In this document: piece by piece, positions 6,899 through 15,488 of the stretch | How the letters are laid out: every line of letters starts with the position of its first letter | Numbering within the stretch: the first letter of the stretch is position 1 | Source of the DNA: Alphaproteobacteria bacterium | GTDB taxonomy: Bacteria > Pseudomonadota > Alphaproteobacteria > Acetobacterales > Acetobacteraceae | Direction of reading: 5' to 3' | Assembly (NCBI GenBank): GCA_026400775.1 | Contig: JAPLOK010000263.1 | Span: 1 to 34,679, forward strand | DNA: 34,679 nt | The notes under the pieces: generated by a model | The model's input: only the letters and a program-made list of their open reading frames with translations | Databases searched by the model: none | What the model was told of the DNA's origin: nothing | Translations under genes and position numbers: made by a program

Positions 6899-8215
6899 TC
6901 ATCCCGCCTGCATAGCCCTCGCCGCCGCACTATGCGCGGCGATCAGCCCGGCCAGGTCGAGGCCCGGGATGGCGCCATCCTCCACCACCCAGCGCCCATT
7001 CACCATCACCCGATCGGCGCGATGCGCGCCGCAGATGACCAGCGCCGCCAGCGGATCGCCCGCGCCGGAGAAGCGCAATTCATCCAGCGTGAACAGCGCT
7101 AGATCCGCGGCCTTGCCAGGCGCGATCACGCCGAGGTCTGCGCGGCCGAGACAGGCGGCGGAGCCCCGTGTCGCCCAGCGCAACGCATCCAGATGCGTCA
7201 CCTGTGACGGCTGGCTCGCGACCCGCCGCAACAGGAATCCCTGCCGCACCTCCTGGATCAGGTTCGAGCAATCCTGCGCCGCCGCGCCATCAACGCCGAG
7301 GCCCACCGGCGCGCCCGCGGCCTCCAGCTCCGGCACGCGGCAGATGCCCGATGAGATGATCATGTTCGAGGTCGGGCAATGGCAGATGCCGGTGCCGGCG
7401 CGGCCCAGGCGCGCGATTTCCGCGTCCTGGAAATGGATGCCGTGGGCGAGCCAGACGCGATCATTCAGCCAGCCCACCTCCTCCAGATAGTCCAGCGGCC
7501 GCATGCCGAAGCGGGCCTCACAGAAGGCGTCCTCGTCGTGCGTCTCGGCCAGATGCGTGTGCAGCCGCACATCTAGCCGCTGGGCCATTTCCGCAGTCTC
7601 GCGCATCAATGCGCGAGCAACCGAAAATGGCACGCACGTCGCGCCCTCGCCGCGCTGGTGATGGCGCGCGACGACGCGTTCGAAATCGGCCAGGATCACA
7701 TCGTCCTTCTGCACGACGGAGGCCGGCGGCAGCCCGCCATCCTCCACGCTCAGGCTCATCGCGCCGCGCGTCAGCACGACGCGGATGCCCAAGCCCGCGG
7801 CCTCCTCCACCTCGATGTCGAGCGCCTGTTCAAGCCCGGCGGGATAGACATAGTGGTGGTCGCTCGCCGTGGTGCAGCCGGAGAGCAGAAGCTCCGCATA
7901 GGCCACCCGCGCGGCCAGTCGCAGCGCATGCGGCGTCAGCCTGGCCCAGACCGGATAATTCGTCGTCAGCCAACCGAACAGCGGCTGGTTCAGCGCCGGC
8001 GGAAAGGCGCGCGTCAGGGTCTGGTAGAAGTGATGATGCGCGTTGATCAGGCCCGGGATCACCACGTGCCGCCCGGCCTCGAACACCGCCGCGACCGGGA
8101 TGGTGGGCGCGCCGCCCGCGGGGATGCACTCCACGATGCGCCCGCCCTCGACCACCACGCCACGCTCCGCGCCATCGGCCAGGATGGCCAGCGGGTCCTT
8201 GATCCAAAGCGCCAT
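6899..8215 (-). CDS. 8-oxoguanine deaminase-like amidohydrolase
   Basis: A zinc amidohydrolase of 438 aa that would convert 8-oxoguanine to urate and ammonia, or deaminate a related heterocycle. VVIPGLINAHHHFYQTLTRA (about residues 51-70) has the metal-binding HxH. VRLHTHLAETHDEDAFC, VWLAHGIHF, GICHCPTSNMIISSGIC and APVGLGVDGAAAQDCSN supply the other metal His, the catalytic Glu and the late metal Asp, in the order seen in Pseudomonas 8-oxoguanine deaminase. About seven residues that normally precede the CSPFSV strand are missing (GEGATCVPFSV here, near 7638), which may affect activity. ATG at 8215 follows GGAGGA with 6-base spacing. The nearby Mo hydroxylase supports a purine or N-heterocycle role. 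Confidence 0.88.
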   Translation of the reverse strand: MALWIKDPLAILADGAERGVVVEGGRIVECIPAGGAPTIPVAAVFEAGRHVVIPGLINAHHHFYQTLTRAFPPALNQPLFGWLTTNYPVWARLTPHALRLAARVAYAELLLSGCTTASDHHYVYPAGLEQALDIEVEEAAGLGIRVVLTRGAMSLSVEDGGLPPASVVQKDDVILADFERVVARHHQRGEGATCVPFSVARALMRETAEMAQRLDVRLHTHLAETHDEDAFCEARFGMRPLDYLEEVGWLNDRVWLAHGIHFQDAEIARLGRAGTGICHCPTSNMIISSGICRVPELEAAGAPVGLGVDGAAAQDCSNLIQEVRQGFLLRRVASQPSQVTHLDALRWATRGSAACLGRADLGVIAPGKAADLALFTLDELRFSGAGDPLAALVICGAHRADRVMVNGRWVVEDGAIPGLDLAGLIAAHSAAARAMQAG

Positions 8216-8228
8216 CATGCTCCTCCAT

Positions 8229-8254
8229 GCGCGGCGCTGCGGGAAGCGCCGCGC
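8229..8254. promoter_or_regulatory. 5'-UTR hairpin ahead of the deaminase gene
   Basis: GCGCGGCGCT and AGCGCCGCGC form a perfect 10-bp stem with loop GCGGGA, immediately upstream of the minus-strand GGAGGA ribosome site (8221-8226). It lies in the ~250-bp divergent region 8219-8471, which should carry promoters for both the deaminase and the plus-strand operon. The same region holds a direct repeat TGGTTGATC at 8358-8366 and 8415-8423, a possible regulator site. No riboswitch family is recognised. Confidence 0.35.
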
Positions 8255-8471
8255 CGGGAGGTGCTTTCGCCCGGTCTGGCGCTGCTGGGAATATCCCACC
8301 TGTCTCCGGCGATGCCCGCGCGTGTCGATTTGCCCATTTTCTGGTCGCTGCGCTGCCTGGTTGATCCATCGTGCGGCGAGGCGCCCAATATTGCGGCGTT
8401 TTGTGGCGCTGCATTGGTTGATCTCATGGCCCGTGCCGGGTCTCCTCCGTCGCGCTGACAGGAGAGTTTCG

Positions 8472-9473
8472 ATGCGCCATTCCCCGCTTTCACGCCGCGC
8501 GATCGGCGCGATGCTGGCCTCGGGCCTCGCCGCGCCGGCCTTGGCCCAGGGGCCGCAGCCATTGCGCCTCATGCTCGACTGGCTGCCCAATGGCGATTAC
8601 GGCGCCTACTACTTGGGGATCGAGCGCGGCTTCTGGCGTGATGCCGGCATCGCACTGACCATTGAGCGCGGCTTCGGCTCCTCCGATACCGTCACCAAAA
8701 TCGCCGCCGGCACGGCGCCCTTCGGCCTCGCGGACATTGCCGCGCTGATGGCCGGCCGCCTCCGCGGCCAGGTGCCGGTCAAGGCCGTCGCACCCATCTA
8801 CACCCGGCCGCCGCACGCGATCTTCACCCTCGACGGCCCGATCCGCAGCTTCAAGGACCTGGAAGGCCGCAGCCTCGCCGGCGCGCCGGGCAGTTCCGTG
8901 CGCGTGATGCTGCCGCTGGTGCTGCGGCGGAACAATGTCGACATCGCCCGCATCAACATGATCAACAGCGAGCCCGCGACCATGGTGCCGCTGCTGATGA
9001 CCGGCCGCGCCGATGCGGTGACCAGCTTCATCACCAACACGCCGCGCTTCGAACAGCAGGCGCGCGCGATCAACCGCGGCATCCGCCCCTTGCCCTTCCA
9101 CGACACCTTGGAAATCTACGGCAACTGCCTCATCGCCTCCGAGGCGACGCTGGCGCAAAGCCCCGACCTGGTTCGCCGCTTCACCATTGCAATGATGCGG
9201 GCACTCGGCGCCGCGCGCGAGAATCCGCGTGCCGCGATCGAGGCTATGATGCGCGTCGTGCCTGGCCTGAATGCGGAGATCGACACCGGCCAGCAGGAAA
9301 TCGTCAACAGCCTGACCTTCGACAGCGCCGTGGCCCGCGCCAACCCGACCGGCAGCTGGGATGCGCCGCAGCTGCGCCGCACCTGGGAAGCGGTGGCCGA
9401 GGCGCAGGGCTTCGACCTCGCGCAGGCCGATGCGGAAAGCTTTGTCGCGCGCGGCTTCACCGCCGGTGCCTGA
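8472..9473 (+). CDS. ABC transporter substrate-binding protein, NMT1/THI5-like
   Basis: A periplasmic binding protein of 333 aa for an importer of the nitrate/sulfonate/thiamine-precursor class. The N-terminus MRHSPLSRRAIGAMLASG has a twin-Arg-like pair and a signal peptide ending ALAQ. RLMLDWLPNGDYGAYYLG is the characteristic NMT1-domain start, followed by RGFWRDAGIALTIERGFGSS and GTAPFGLADIAALM. It starts at an ATG eight bases after AGGAGAG. It is the first gene of a seven-gene plus-strand operon, and its stop overlaps the ATPase start by 8 bp. The ligand is unknown; the following Mo hydroxylase and the upstream purine-type deaminase suggest an N-heterocycle. Confidence 0.92.
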   Translation: MRHSPLSRRAIGAMLASGLAAPALAQGPQPLRLMLDWLPNGDYGAYYLGIERGFWRDAGIALTIERGFGSSDTVTKIAAGTAPFGLADIAALMAGRLRGQVPVKAVAPIYTRPPHAIFTLDGPIRSFKDLEGRSLAGAPGSSVRVMLPLVLRRNNVDIARINMINSEPATMVPLLMTGRADAVTSFITNTPRFEQQARAINRGIRPLPFHDTLEIYGNCLIASEATLAQSPDLVRRFTIAMMRALGAARENPRAAIEAMMRVVPGLNAEIDTGQQEIVNSLTFDSAVARANPTGSWDAPQLRRTWEAVAEAQGFDLAQADAESFVARGFTAGA

Positions 9474-10281
9474 CGCGGGCGGCGTTCTGCCCGCCATCCG
9501 CTTCGGCGCCATCCGCCACGCCTACCCGACGCGCGATGGCGGCGAGGTGCTGGCGCTGGATGGCATTGACCTGACCGTCCGCCGCGGGGAATTCGTCGCC
9601 CTGGTCGGCCCTTCAGGCTGCGGCAAATCCACGCTGCTGCGGCTGCTGGCCGGGCTGGAAAAACCCACGCGCGGCATGGTCGAGGTGGAGGGCCTGACCC
9701 CCGATGCCGCCGGCGAGATGGTGGGCCTGGTCTTCCAGAAACCCACCCTGCTCGACTGGCTGACGGTCGAGCGCAACATCCTGCTGCCCGTGCGCATCCG
9801 TCGCGGCCGGCCCGGCCCCGCTGATGTCGCCGCCGCGCGCCAGTTGATGGCCATGACCGGCATCGCGGGGTTCGCACAACGGCATCCTTCGGAACTCTCG
9901 GGCGGCATGCAACAGCGCGCCGCCATCTGCCGCGCATTGATCCAGGACCCGGAAGTGCTGCTGATGGATGAACCCTTCGGCGCGCTGGACGCGCTGACGC
10001 GCGAGGAGATGTGCTTCGAATTGCTGCGCCTGTGGTCGGAACGGCGCAAGACCATCCTCTTCGTCACGCATTCCATCCCCGAAGCCGTGCTGCTCGCCGA
10101 CCGCGTGGTGGTGATGGCGCCGCGCCCGGGGCGCATCGCCGCCGAAATCGTGGTCGATCTGCCCCGCCCCCGCGGCCTCGGCACCATGGCCGATCCCGCC
10201 TTCCAATCCGCCACGCAGCGGATCCGCGAATTGATCTATGGCGATGCCGCGCGCGCGGCCGCTACGGCCACCACCCTGTGA
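9466..10281 (+). CDS. ABC transporter ATP-binding protein (nitrate/sulfonate/taurine type)
   Basis: The ATPase of the importer, 271 aa, at the cytoplasmic face. Walker A is GPSGCGKSTLL, the Q-loop is GLVFQKPTLLDWLTV, the signature is LSGGMQQRAAICRAL, and Walker B plus D-loop is VLLMDEPFGALDALTRE; the switch His is in TILFVTHSIPEAV. The frame is open further upstream, but homology begins at PAIRFGAIRHAYPT, so the GTG at 9466, overlapping the previous stop, is the likely start. The next gene begins by a GTGA overlap at 10278. The close match to SsuB/TauB/ThiZ-type ATPases fits the NMT1-type binding protein. Confidence 0.94.
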   Translation: MPDAGGVLPAIRFGAIRHAYPTRDGGEVLALDGIDLTVRRGEFVALVGPSGCGKSTLLRLLAGLEKPTRGMVEVEGLTPDAAGEMVGLVFQKPTLLDWLTVERNILLPVRIRRGRPGPADVAAARQLMAMTGIAGFAQRHPSELSGGMQQRAAICRALIQDPEVLLMDEPFGALDALTREEMCFELLRLWSERRKTILFVTHSIPEAVLLADRVVVMAPRPGRIAAEIVVDLPRPRGLGTMADPAFQSATQRIRELIYGDAARAAATATTL

Positions 10282-11096
10282 CAGCCGAACGCCTGCTGCC
10301 CGCGCCATCGCCGGCCATGCGCGCCTGGTTCGCCATGCGCGGTGTGGTGGTGCCCTGCCTCACGCTGGCGCTGCTGCTCGCCCTGTGGGAGGCCGCGGTG
10401 CGCGGCTTCGCGCTGCCCGTCTTCCTGCTGCCCGCGCCGTCGCGCATCTGGGCGGAGATGCTGGTGATGCGGCCGCATCTGCCGGCCAATATCCTGGCCA
10501 CTCTGGCCACTGTGGCGCTGGGCTTCGTCGCCTCCGTCATGCTCGCGGTGCCGATCGCGGTGGCGCTTGCATCATCGGCCATGGTGGCGCGCGCCAGCTA
10601 CCCGCTGCTGCTGATGACGCAGTCCACGCCCATCGTCGCCATCGCGCCCATCCTGGTGGTCGCCTTCGGCACCGGGCAGCTCTCGCGCACCATGGTGGCC
10701 TTCCTGATCGCCTTCTTCCCGCTGTTGGTCTCCACCGTGACGGGGCTGCTGGCCGTCCCGCGGGAGGTGCAGGATCTCTCGCGCTCGCTGCGCGCTGGGT
10801 TCTGGCAGGATCTGTGGCTGGTGCGGCTGCCCTCGGCCATGCCCTTCGTCTTCTCGGGGCTGAAGGTCGCGATCACGCTGTCGGTGATCGGCGCGGTGGT
10901 GGCGGAATTCGTCACGGCCAATGCGGGGCTGGGCTACCTGATCACCCAGAGCACCGCCTTCTTCAACACGCCGATGGCCTTCGTCGCGGTCATCCTGTTG
11001 GCGGCGATGGGCATTTCGCTGTTCGGTCTGGTCGTGCTGGTCGAACGGTTGTTCTTCCCCTGGTCCGCGCGCGCGGGCCGACCTGAGGCGCGCTGA
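10278..11096 (+). CDS. ABC transporter permease (SsuC/ThiX-like)
   Basis: An integral membrane permease of 272 aa. Hydrophobic segments include VVPCLTLALLLALWEAAV near the N-terminus and several in NILATLATVALGFVASVM and onwards. The cytoplasmic EAA loop that docks the ATPase is PREVQDLSRSLRAGFWQDL followed by VRLPSAMPFVFSGLK. It starts with GTG at 10278 in a 4-bp overlap with the ATPase stop. It forms a complete importer with the two genes before it. The molybdenum hydroxylase genes follow after 3 bp, so uptake and oxidation of one substrate are probably co-transcribed. Confidence 0.93.
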   Translation: MTAERLLPAPSPAMRAWFAMRGVVVPCLTLALLLALWEAAVRGFALPVFLLPAPSRIWAEMLVMRPHLPANILATLATVALGFVASVMLAVPIAVALASSAMVARASYPLLLMTQSTPIVAIAPILVVAFGTGQLSRTMVAFLIAFFPLLVSTVTGLLAVPREVQDLSRSLRAGFWQDLWLVRLPSAMPFVFSGLKVAITLSVIGAVVAEFVTANAGLGYLITQSTAFFNTPMAFVAVILLAAMGISLFGLVVLVERLFFPWSARAGRPEAR

Positions 11097-11099
11097 GCC

Positions 11100-11846
11100 A
11101 TGGCCCAGATCACGCGCGCCATCAGCATCGCCGATGCGCGGGCCGCCATGGCCGCAGGCGCGCGCCCGGCCGCGGGCATGACGCTGCTGGCGCTGGAATG
11201 GCACGCCGCACCGCCGCAGGGTGCATTCTGCGACATCTCCGCGATCACCGCGCTGCGTGGCATCGCGCCGGTCGATGCGGGCCTGCGCATCGGCGCACTG
11301 ACCAGCCTGGAGGCGATGCGCCGCGACCCTTCGCTGCGCGCGGGCTGGCCCGCCATCACCGCCCTGCTCGACAGGATCGGCGGGCTTGGCGTGCGCGCGC
11401 AGGGCACGCTGGGCGGCAATCTCGGCTGGGGCGCGGGCGATCTCGCGCCTGTCATGCTCGCCGCCGATGCGCGGGTGCAGCGCGATGCAGGGCTGATCGA
11501 AAGCGTCACCTTGCCGCGCGACGGCTTTACCCTCTTCGCCGAGAAGATCGGCCATCGCGAGGCTTTCTCGCCCACGCTCATCACCATCGCCGGCGCGGTG
11601 CAACTGGCGGGCACGCGCATCGCCGCGCTCCGCCTGGCGGTGGGCGGCGGCCCTACTGCAGCGCAACGCCTGCCGCAGGCTGAGGCTGCGCTGCTCGGCG
11701 CGGATGTCGCGCAGCTCGACTGGCGCGCGGAGGGCGCGCGTATCGCAGCCACCATCGCGGCCGGCACCGATGCGCTGGCCTCTGCCGCGCATCGCGCGCG
11801 TGTCGCGGGCCGCGCTCTGGCCTATGGCCTGGCGGGGCTGGCATGA
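11100..11846 (+). CDS. Molybdenum hydroxylase FAD-binding subunit (XDH family, CoxM-like)
   Basis: The medium, FAD-carrying subunit of a xanthine-dehydrogenase-family enzyme, 248 aa, which passes electrons from the Fe-S subunit to an acceptor. The FAD site motif is RAQGTLGGNLGWG (about residues 100-112), and GAGDLAPVMLAADARV is the usual next segment; LRIGALTSLEAM is the T-x-x-x-L region. At 248 aa it is shorter than most CoxM proteins (about 280) and its first FAD loop is abbreviated. The start ATG at 11100 is 3 bp from the permease stop. The stop overlaps the large subunit as ATGA. Confidence 0.87.
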   Translation: MAQITRAISIADARAAMAAGARPAAGMTLLALEWHAAPPQGAFCDISAITALRGIAPVDAGLRIGALTSLEAMRRDPSLRAGWPAITALLDRIGGLGVRAQGTLGGNLGWGAGDLAPVMLAADARVQRDAGLIESVTLPRDGFTLFAEKIGHREAFSPTLITIAGAVQLAGTRIAALRLAVGGGPTAAQRLPQAEAALLGADVAQLDWRAEGARIAATIAAGTDALASAAHRARVAGRALAYGLAGLA

Positions 11847-13984
11847 GCACGCGCCTGCCACTGCTGACCGATATCGTCTGCCCCAGCGCGCTGTATGGCG
11901 TGGTGCTGCGCAGCCCGCATCCGCATGCGCGCATCCTCGCGCTCGACCTCGCCGCCGCGCGCGCCATGCCGGGCGTGCATGCGGTGCTGAGTGCTGCCGA
12001 TATTCCGGGACCGCCCTGCTTCGGCGTGCGCATCGCGGACCAGCCCGTGCTCTGTGCCGATATCGTGCGCTGCGTGGGCGACCCGGTGGTGGCGATCGCG
12101 GCCGCGACGCGTGCGCAGGCGCTGGCCGCGCGCGATGCGCTGCACGTGGAATGGCAGGTGCTGCCGGTGCTGGATGACGCCGCCATGGCGCTCGCAGAAG
12201 GTGCGCCGCCATTGCACCCGGCGGGCAATCTGCTGCACCGCGTGGCGCATGCGCATGGTGATGTGGCGGCAGGCTTCGCCGCCGCGGCGCATGTCGTGGA
12301 GTTGCGCCTGGACACGCCGCGCCAGGTGCATGCCTATATCGAGAATGAAGGCGCGCTGGCCGTGCCGGGTGCCGATGGCGTGCTGACCATCCATGCGCCA
12401 GGCCATTGGGCGGAGGCCGAGCGCAGCACCATCGCCGCGATCCTGGCCGAGGATGCATCGCGCCTGCGCGTCATCGCGAGCCCCGTGGGCGGCAGTTTCG
12501 GCGGCAAGGATTGCCTGCACGCACAACCGCTTGCAGCCCTGCTGGCACGCGCCACCGGCCGCGCCGTGCGCCTGCACTGGACCCGAGAGGAGAGCTTCGC
12601 GATCGGCGTGAAGCGTCACCCCTTCAGCATCACGATGCGCTCGGCCTGCGACGCCGCCGGCCGGCTGCTGGCACATCAGGTGGCGTTGCTCGTCGATACC
12701 GGCGCCTATGCGCAGCACGGCCCGGAAGTGCTGGAAACCGCCTTCGAGAATGTGCAGGGCCCCTATGCCTGGCCTGCTTTCCATGGCGAAGGCCGGCTGG
12801 CCTACACCAATAACGGCATCAGCGGCGCCATGCGCGGCTTCGGCGCGATGCAGGTGCAGGTGGCGCTGGAGCAGCAGATGGATGCGCTGGCCGCGCGCCT
12901 GGGCATGTGCCCGCTGCGCTTCCGCCAGCGCAACCTGCGCGCCGATGCCGCACCCGGGCAGCTGGGCCAGACGCTGGTCGCCCCATCGCATGCCGCACTC
13001 GCCGCGGCCCGCCTGACGCCGCCGCCGCCGCCGCGCGATGCAGGGCGCTGGCGCATCGCCCATGGCATTGCGCTGGTGGAGAAGGGCGAGGGCTTCGCGC
13101 AGGGCGGCCCCAACCAGGGCGCGGCGCGGCTGACCATCGAGGCCGATGGCCGCATCTGGGTGCGCCTCGGCCTGTCGGAACTGGGCCAAGGCCTGCCGGA
13201 GGCCGCCAGCATCGCCGCATCGCGTATCCTGGGCTGCGCCTTGCAGGACATCATGGTCGGCCTCGGCGACTCCGCGACCACGCCCGATGCCGGCCCGCTG
13301 GCCGCCAGCCGTGGCGCGGGCATCGCCTGGCGCGCGATCCTGGATGCACGGCCGCATTTCCTCGATGCGATCGCCGCGCGTGCAGCGGCGCTCGGGCTTT
13401 CGCCGGGGCTGCGACTGGGCGCCGGCGGGCTGTGGCGCGAGGGCGGCAATGCGCCCGAGATTCCCCTCGCCGCCCTGGCTGGCGTGGCGGCCGACGGTAT
13501 CGCCGCGGCGGTGGAGACCCGCACCGGCCACGGCGCCGTGCATGCCGCCTTCACCGCCTGCGCCGCCGAGGCGACGGTGGCGCTGGACCGCGTGACCGGC
13601 CGCGCGCGTGTGCTGCGCGTGAAGCTGTTGCCGGTCTCCGGCCCCGTGCTGTCCGAGGCCGGGCTGCGCGCACAGATGGAAGGCTGTGCCGCCATGGCGA
13701 CCGGCTTCGCGCTGACCGAGGAACTGCCGGCGCAGCATGGCCGCTTCCGCGCGAGCAATCTCGACACCTATCTGGTGCCCACGCTGGCCGACACGCCGCA
13801 GGTCGAGGTCGAGGCCATCGAAGACATTCCGCCCGATGCCCTGGGGCCGCGCGGCGTGGGCGAGATCGGCGTGAACGCCGCCGCGCCGGCCATCGTGACC
13901 GCGCTGATGGCGGCACTCGGCCGGCCCTTGGCCGCCCTGCCCGCCACCGCCGAGCGCAACCTAGCCGCCTGGGAGGAGGCATGA
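11843..13984 (+). CDS. Molybdenum hydroxylase large subunit (Mo-cofactor binding, XDH family)
   Basis: The catalytic molybdopterin subunit, 713 aa, which hydroxylates an N-heterocycle or aldehyde with oxygen from water. VVLRSPHPHARILALDL begins the conserved a/b hammerhead. ASPVGGSFGGKDCLHAQP is the GGxFGGK Mo-cofactor motif, GAMRGFGAMQVQVALEQQ the R-G-F-G-x-x-Q motif, and GPRGVGEIGVNAAAPAI carries the catalytic Glu. Some 20-30 residues common at the start (the R-x-D-G-x-x-K-V-T-G segment) are absent, and the translation starts at ATG 11843 inside the ATGA overlap. The three-gene order FAD-Mo-FeS is typical. Substrate not determined; purine or pyridine-like is likely from context. Confidence 0.92.
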   Translation: MSTRLPLLTDIVCPSALYGVVLRSPHPHARILALDLAAARAMPGVHAVLSAADIPGPPCFGVRIADQPVLCADIVRCVGDPVVAIAAATRAQALAARDALHVEWQVLPVLDDAAMALAEGAPPLHPAGNLLHRVAHAHGDVAAGFAAAAHVVELRLDTPRQVHAYIENEGALAVPGADGVLTIHAPGHWAEAERSTIAAILAEDASRLRVIASPVGGSFGGKDCLHAQPLAALLARATGRAVRLHWTREESFAIGVKRHPFSITMRSACDAAGRLLAHQVALLVDTGAYAQHGPEVLETAFENVQGPYAWPAFHGEGRLAYTNNGISGAMRGFGAMQVQVALEQQMDALAARLGMCPLRFRQRNLRADAAPGQLGQTLVAPSHAALAAARLTPPPPPRDAGRWRIAHGIALVEKGEGFAQGGPNQGAARLTIEADGRIWVRLGLSELGQGLPEAASIAASRILGCALQDIMVGLGDSATTPDAGPLAASRGAGIAWRAILDARPHFLDAIAARAAALGLSPGLRLGAGGLWREGGNAPEIPLAALAGVAADGIAAAVETRTGHGAVHAAFTACAAEATVALDRVTGRARVLRVKLLPVSGPVLSEAGLRAQMEGCAAMATGFALTEELPAQHGRFRASNLDTYLVPTLADTPQVEVEAIEDIPPDALGPRGVGEIGVNAAAPAIVTALMAALGRPLAALPATAERNLAAWEEA

Positions 13985-14445
13985 TGCCCACCACGCTGGA
14001 TGGTCGCGCCATTCCCGAAGCGCTGTTCGCGGCCGACCCATTCCGCCCGCTGATCGCGCTGCTGCGCGAGGAATGCGGCGCGATGGAGCCGAAGCATGGC
14101 TGCGGCATCGGTCGCTGTGGTGCCTGCCTGGTGCTGCTGGACGGCGTGCCCGCCGCGGCCTGCCTGACGCCGGCGCATGCCGCCGCCGGCCGCGCCATCA
14201 CCACCGCCGATGGCCTGCCATCTGCACCGGCACAAGCGGTGCGCGCGGCGCTGGAGGCGGAGCGCGCCTTCCAATGCGGCGCATGCGCACCCGGCGTGGT
14301 CCTGGCCCTGACCTGGTTGCTTATCACGCATCCCGACACCGCAGCGCCCGAAGCTGAGGCGCTACTGGTCGGCCAGATTTGTCGCTGTGCCGCACATGGC
14401 GGCCTGCGCCGCGCCATCGCGCAGCTTTTCCCCCAACCCACCTAG
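13981..14445 (+). CDS. Molybdenum hydroxylase [2Fe-2S] subunit
   Basis: The small iron-sulfur subunit, 154 aa. The plant-ferredoxin-type cluster is bound by HGCGIGRCGACLVLLDG plus a later Cys (AAACLTPA). The second cluster by FQCGACAPG and QICRCAAHGG. Both cluster motifs are complete, although the second differs slightly from the common QCGYCTPG and CRCTGY. The N-terminal strand region before the first Cys is short. ATG at 13981 lies in an ATGA overlap with the large subunit (a second ATG follows at 13984). It completes the three-subunit enzyme; no XdhC-type maturation gene is present in the window. Confidence 0.92.
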   Translation: MMPTTLDGRAIPEALFAADPFRPLIALLREECGAMEPKHGCGIGRCGACLVLLDGVPAAACLTPAHAAAGRAITTADGLPSAPAQAVRAALEAERAFQCGACAPGVVLALTWLLITHPDTAAPEAEALLVGQICRCAAHGGLRRAIAQLFPQPT

Positions 14446-14456
14446 CCGGAGACAGC

Positions 14457-15485
14457 ATGATGCAGCGTCGTAGCCTTCTCACCTTGCCGGTCGCAGCCCT
14501 GGCCGCACCGGCCGCATGGGCACAGCCCGCGCGGCAGAATCTGCGGTTCGCGGTGGACTGGGTCATCCAGGTCAACCATTCCTGGGCCGTGCTGGCCGCA
14601 CGCCGCGGCTATTTCCAGCAGGAAGGGATCAACGCCACGGTCGAACGCGGCTTCGGCTCCGGCCAGACCATCCAGCAGGTGGCGGCCGGCGCATTGCCGC
14701 TGGGCTTTGCCGACATCCCGACCGCGATCCAGTTCGCCATGCGCAACCCGCAGGTCGGGCTGCGCGTGGTGGGCGTCATCTTCGACGGCTCACCGCTGGT
14801 GCTGACGGTGGATGCCAATGGCCCGATCCGCTCTGCGCGCGATGTGGAGGGCCGGCGCATCGCAGCGCCCGAGGCCGATGCCGGCCGGCAGATGTTCCCC
14901 GCCTTCGCGCGTGCCGCCGGTGCGGATCTCTCGCGCGTGGAATGGGTGAACGTGACTGGCCAGTTGCGCGAAGCGATGCTGGTGCGTGGCGAGGTGCATG
15001 GCATCACGGGCTTCATCACCTCGACCATCATGGGGCTGGAATCAATCGGCATGCCGGCCGCGCGGCAGCGGCATTTCCGCTATCGCGAGGCGGGGCTGCC
15101 GTTCTTCTCGGGCGGGCTGATCACCACGCAGCGCTTCGCCGCCGAGAACCCGGCGCTGCTGCGCGGCGCGGTGCGTGCCTTGATGCGCGGCACGCAGCAC
15201 ATGGCGCGCGACCCCAATGACGCGATCGCCGCCGTGCGCGAACAAGAACCGCTGACCGACCCCGCCGTGGAGCGCCGCCGCTGGGAGGTGGTGCGCGACG
15301 AGATGCTGGTGACCGAGAATGTGCGCGCCAATGGCCTGTCCTTCGTCGATCCCGCGCGCATGCAGCGCAACATCGACATCGTGCGCGACACCTTCGGGCT
15401 GACGCAGCCCTTCACGCCGGCCGATATCTGGGATGGCAGCTTCCTGCCGCCGGCAGCCGAACTGGCGCTGCCGCCCACGACGTGA
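14457..15485 (+). CDS. Second ABC substrate-binding protein, NMT1/THI5-like
   Basis: A periplasmic binding protein of 342 aa with signal sequence MMQRRSLLTLPVAALAAPAA cut near AWAQ. LRFAVDWVIQVNHSWAVLA is the NMT1-domain opening, followed by GYFQQEGINATVERGFGSGQ and LPLGFADIPTAIQFAM, clearly homologous to the first gene of the operon but diverged. GGAG lies five bases before the ATG. The operon thus has two binding proteins for one ATPase-permease pair, which could widen substrate range. It ends 3 bp from the stop of the converging operon, leaving no room for separate terminators. Confidence 0.9.
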   Translation: MMQRRSLLTLPVAALAAPAAWAQPARQNLRFAVDWVIQVNHSWAVLAARRGYFQQEGINATVERGFGSGQTIQQVAAGALPLGFADIPTAIQFAMRNPQVGLRVVGVIFDGSPLVLTVDANGPIRSARDVEGRRIAAPEADAGRQMFPAFARAAGADLSRVEWVNVTGQLREAMLVRGEVHGITGFITSTIMGLESIGMPAARQRHFRYREAGLPFFSGGLITTQRFAAENPALLRGAVRALMRGTQHMARDPNDAIAAVREQEPLTDPAVERRRWEVVRDEMLVTENVRANGLSFVDPARMQRNIDIVRDTFGLTQPFTPADIWDGSFLPPAAELALPPTT

Positions 15486-15488
15486 CGC

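Noticed and set aside
10572-13738. Very long open frames on the minus strand across the ABC permease and Mo hydroxylase genes (over 600 codons)
   Set aside because: They are antisense to well-identified genes, rich in Arg/Ala/His and low complexity, and result from GC-rich third positions. No family is recognisable.
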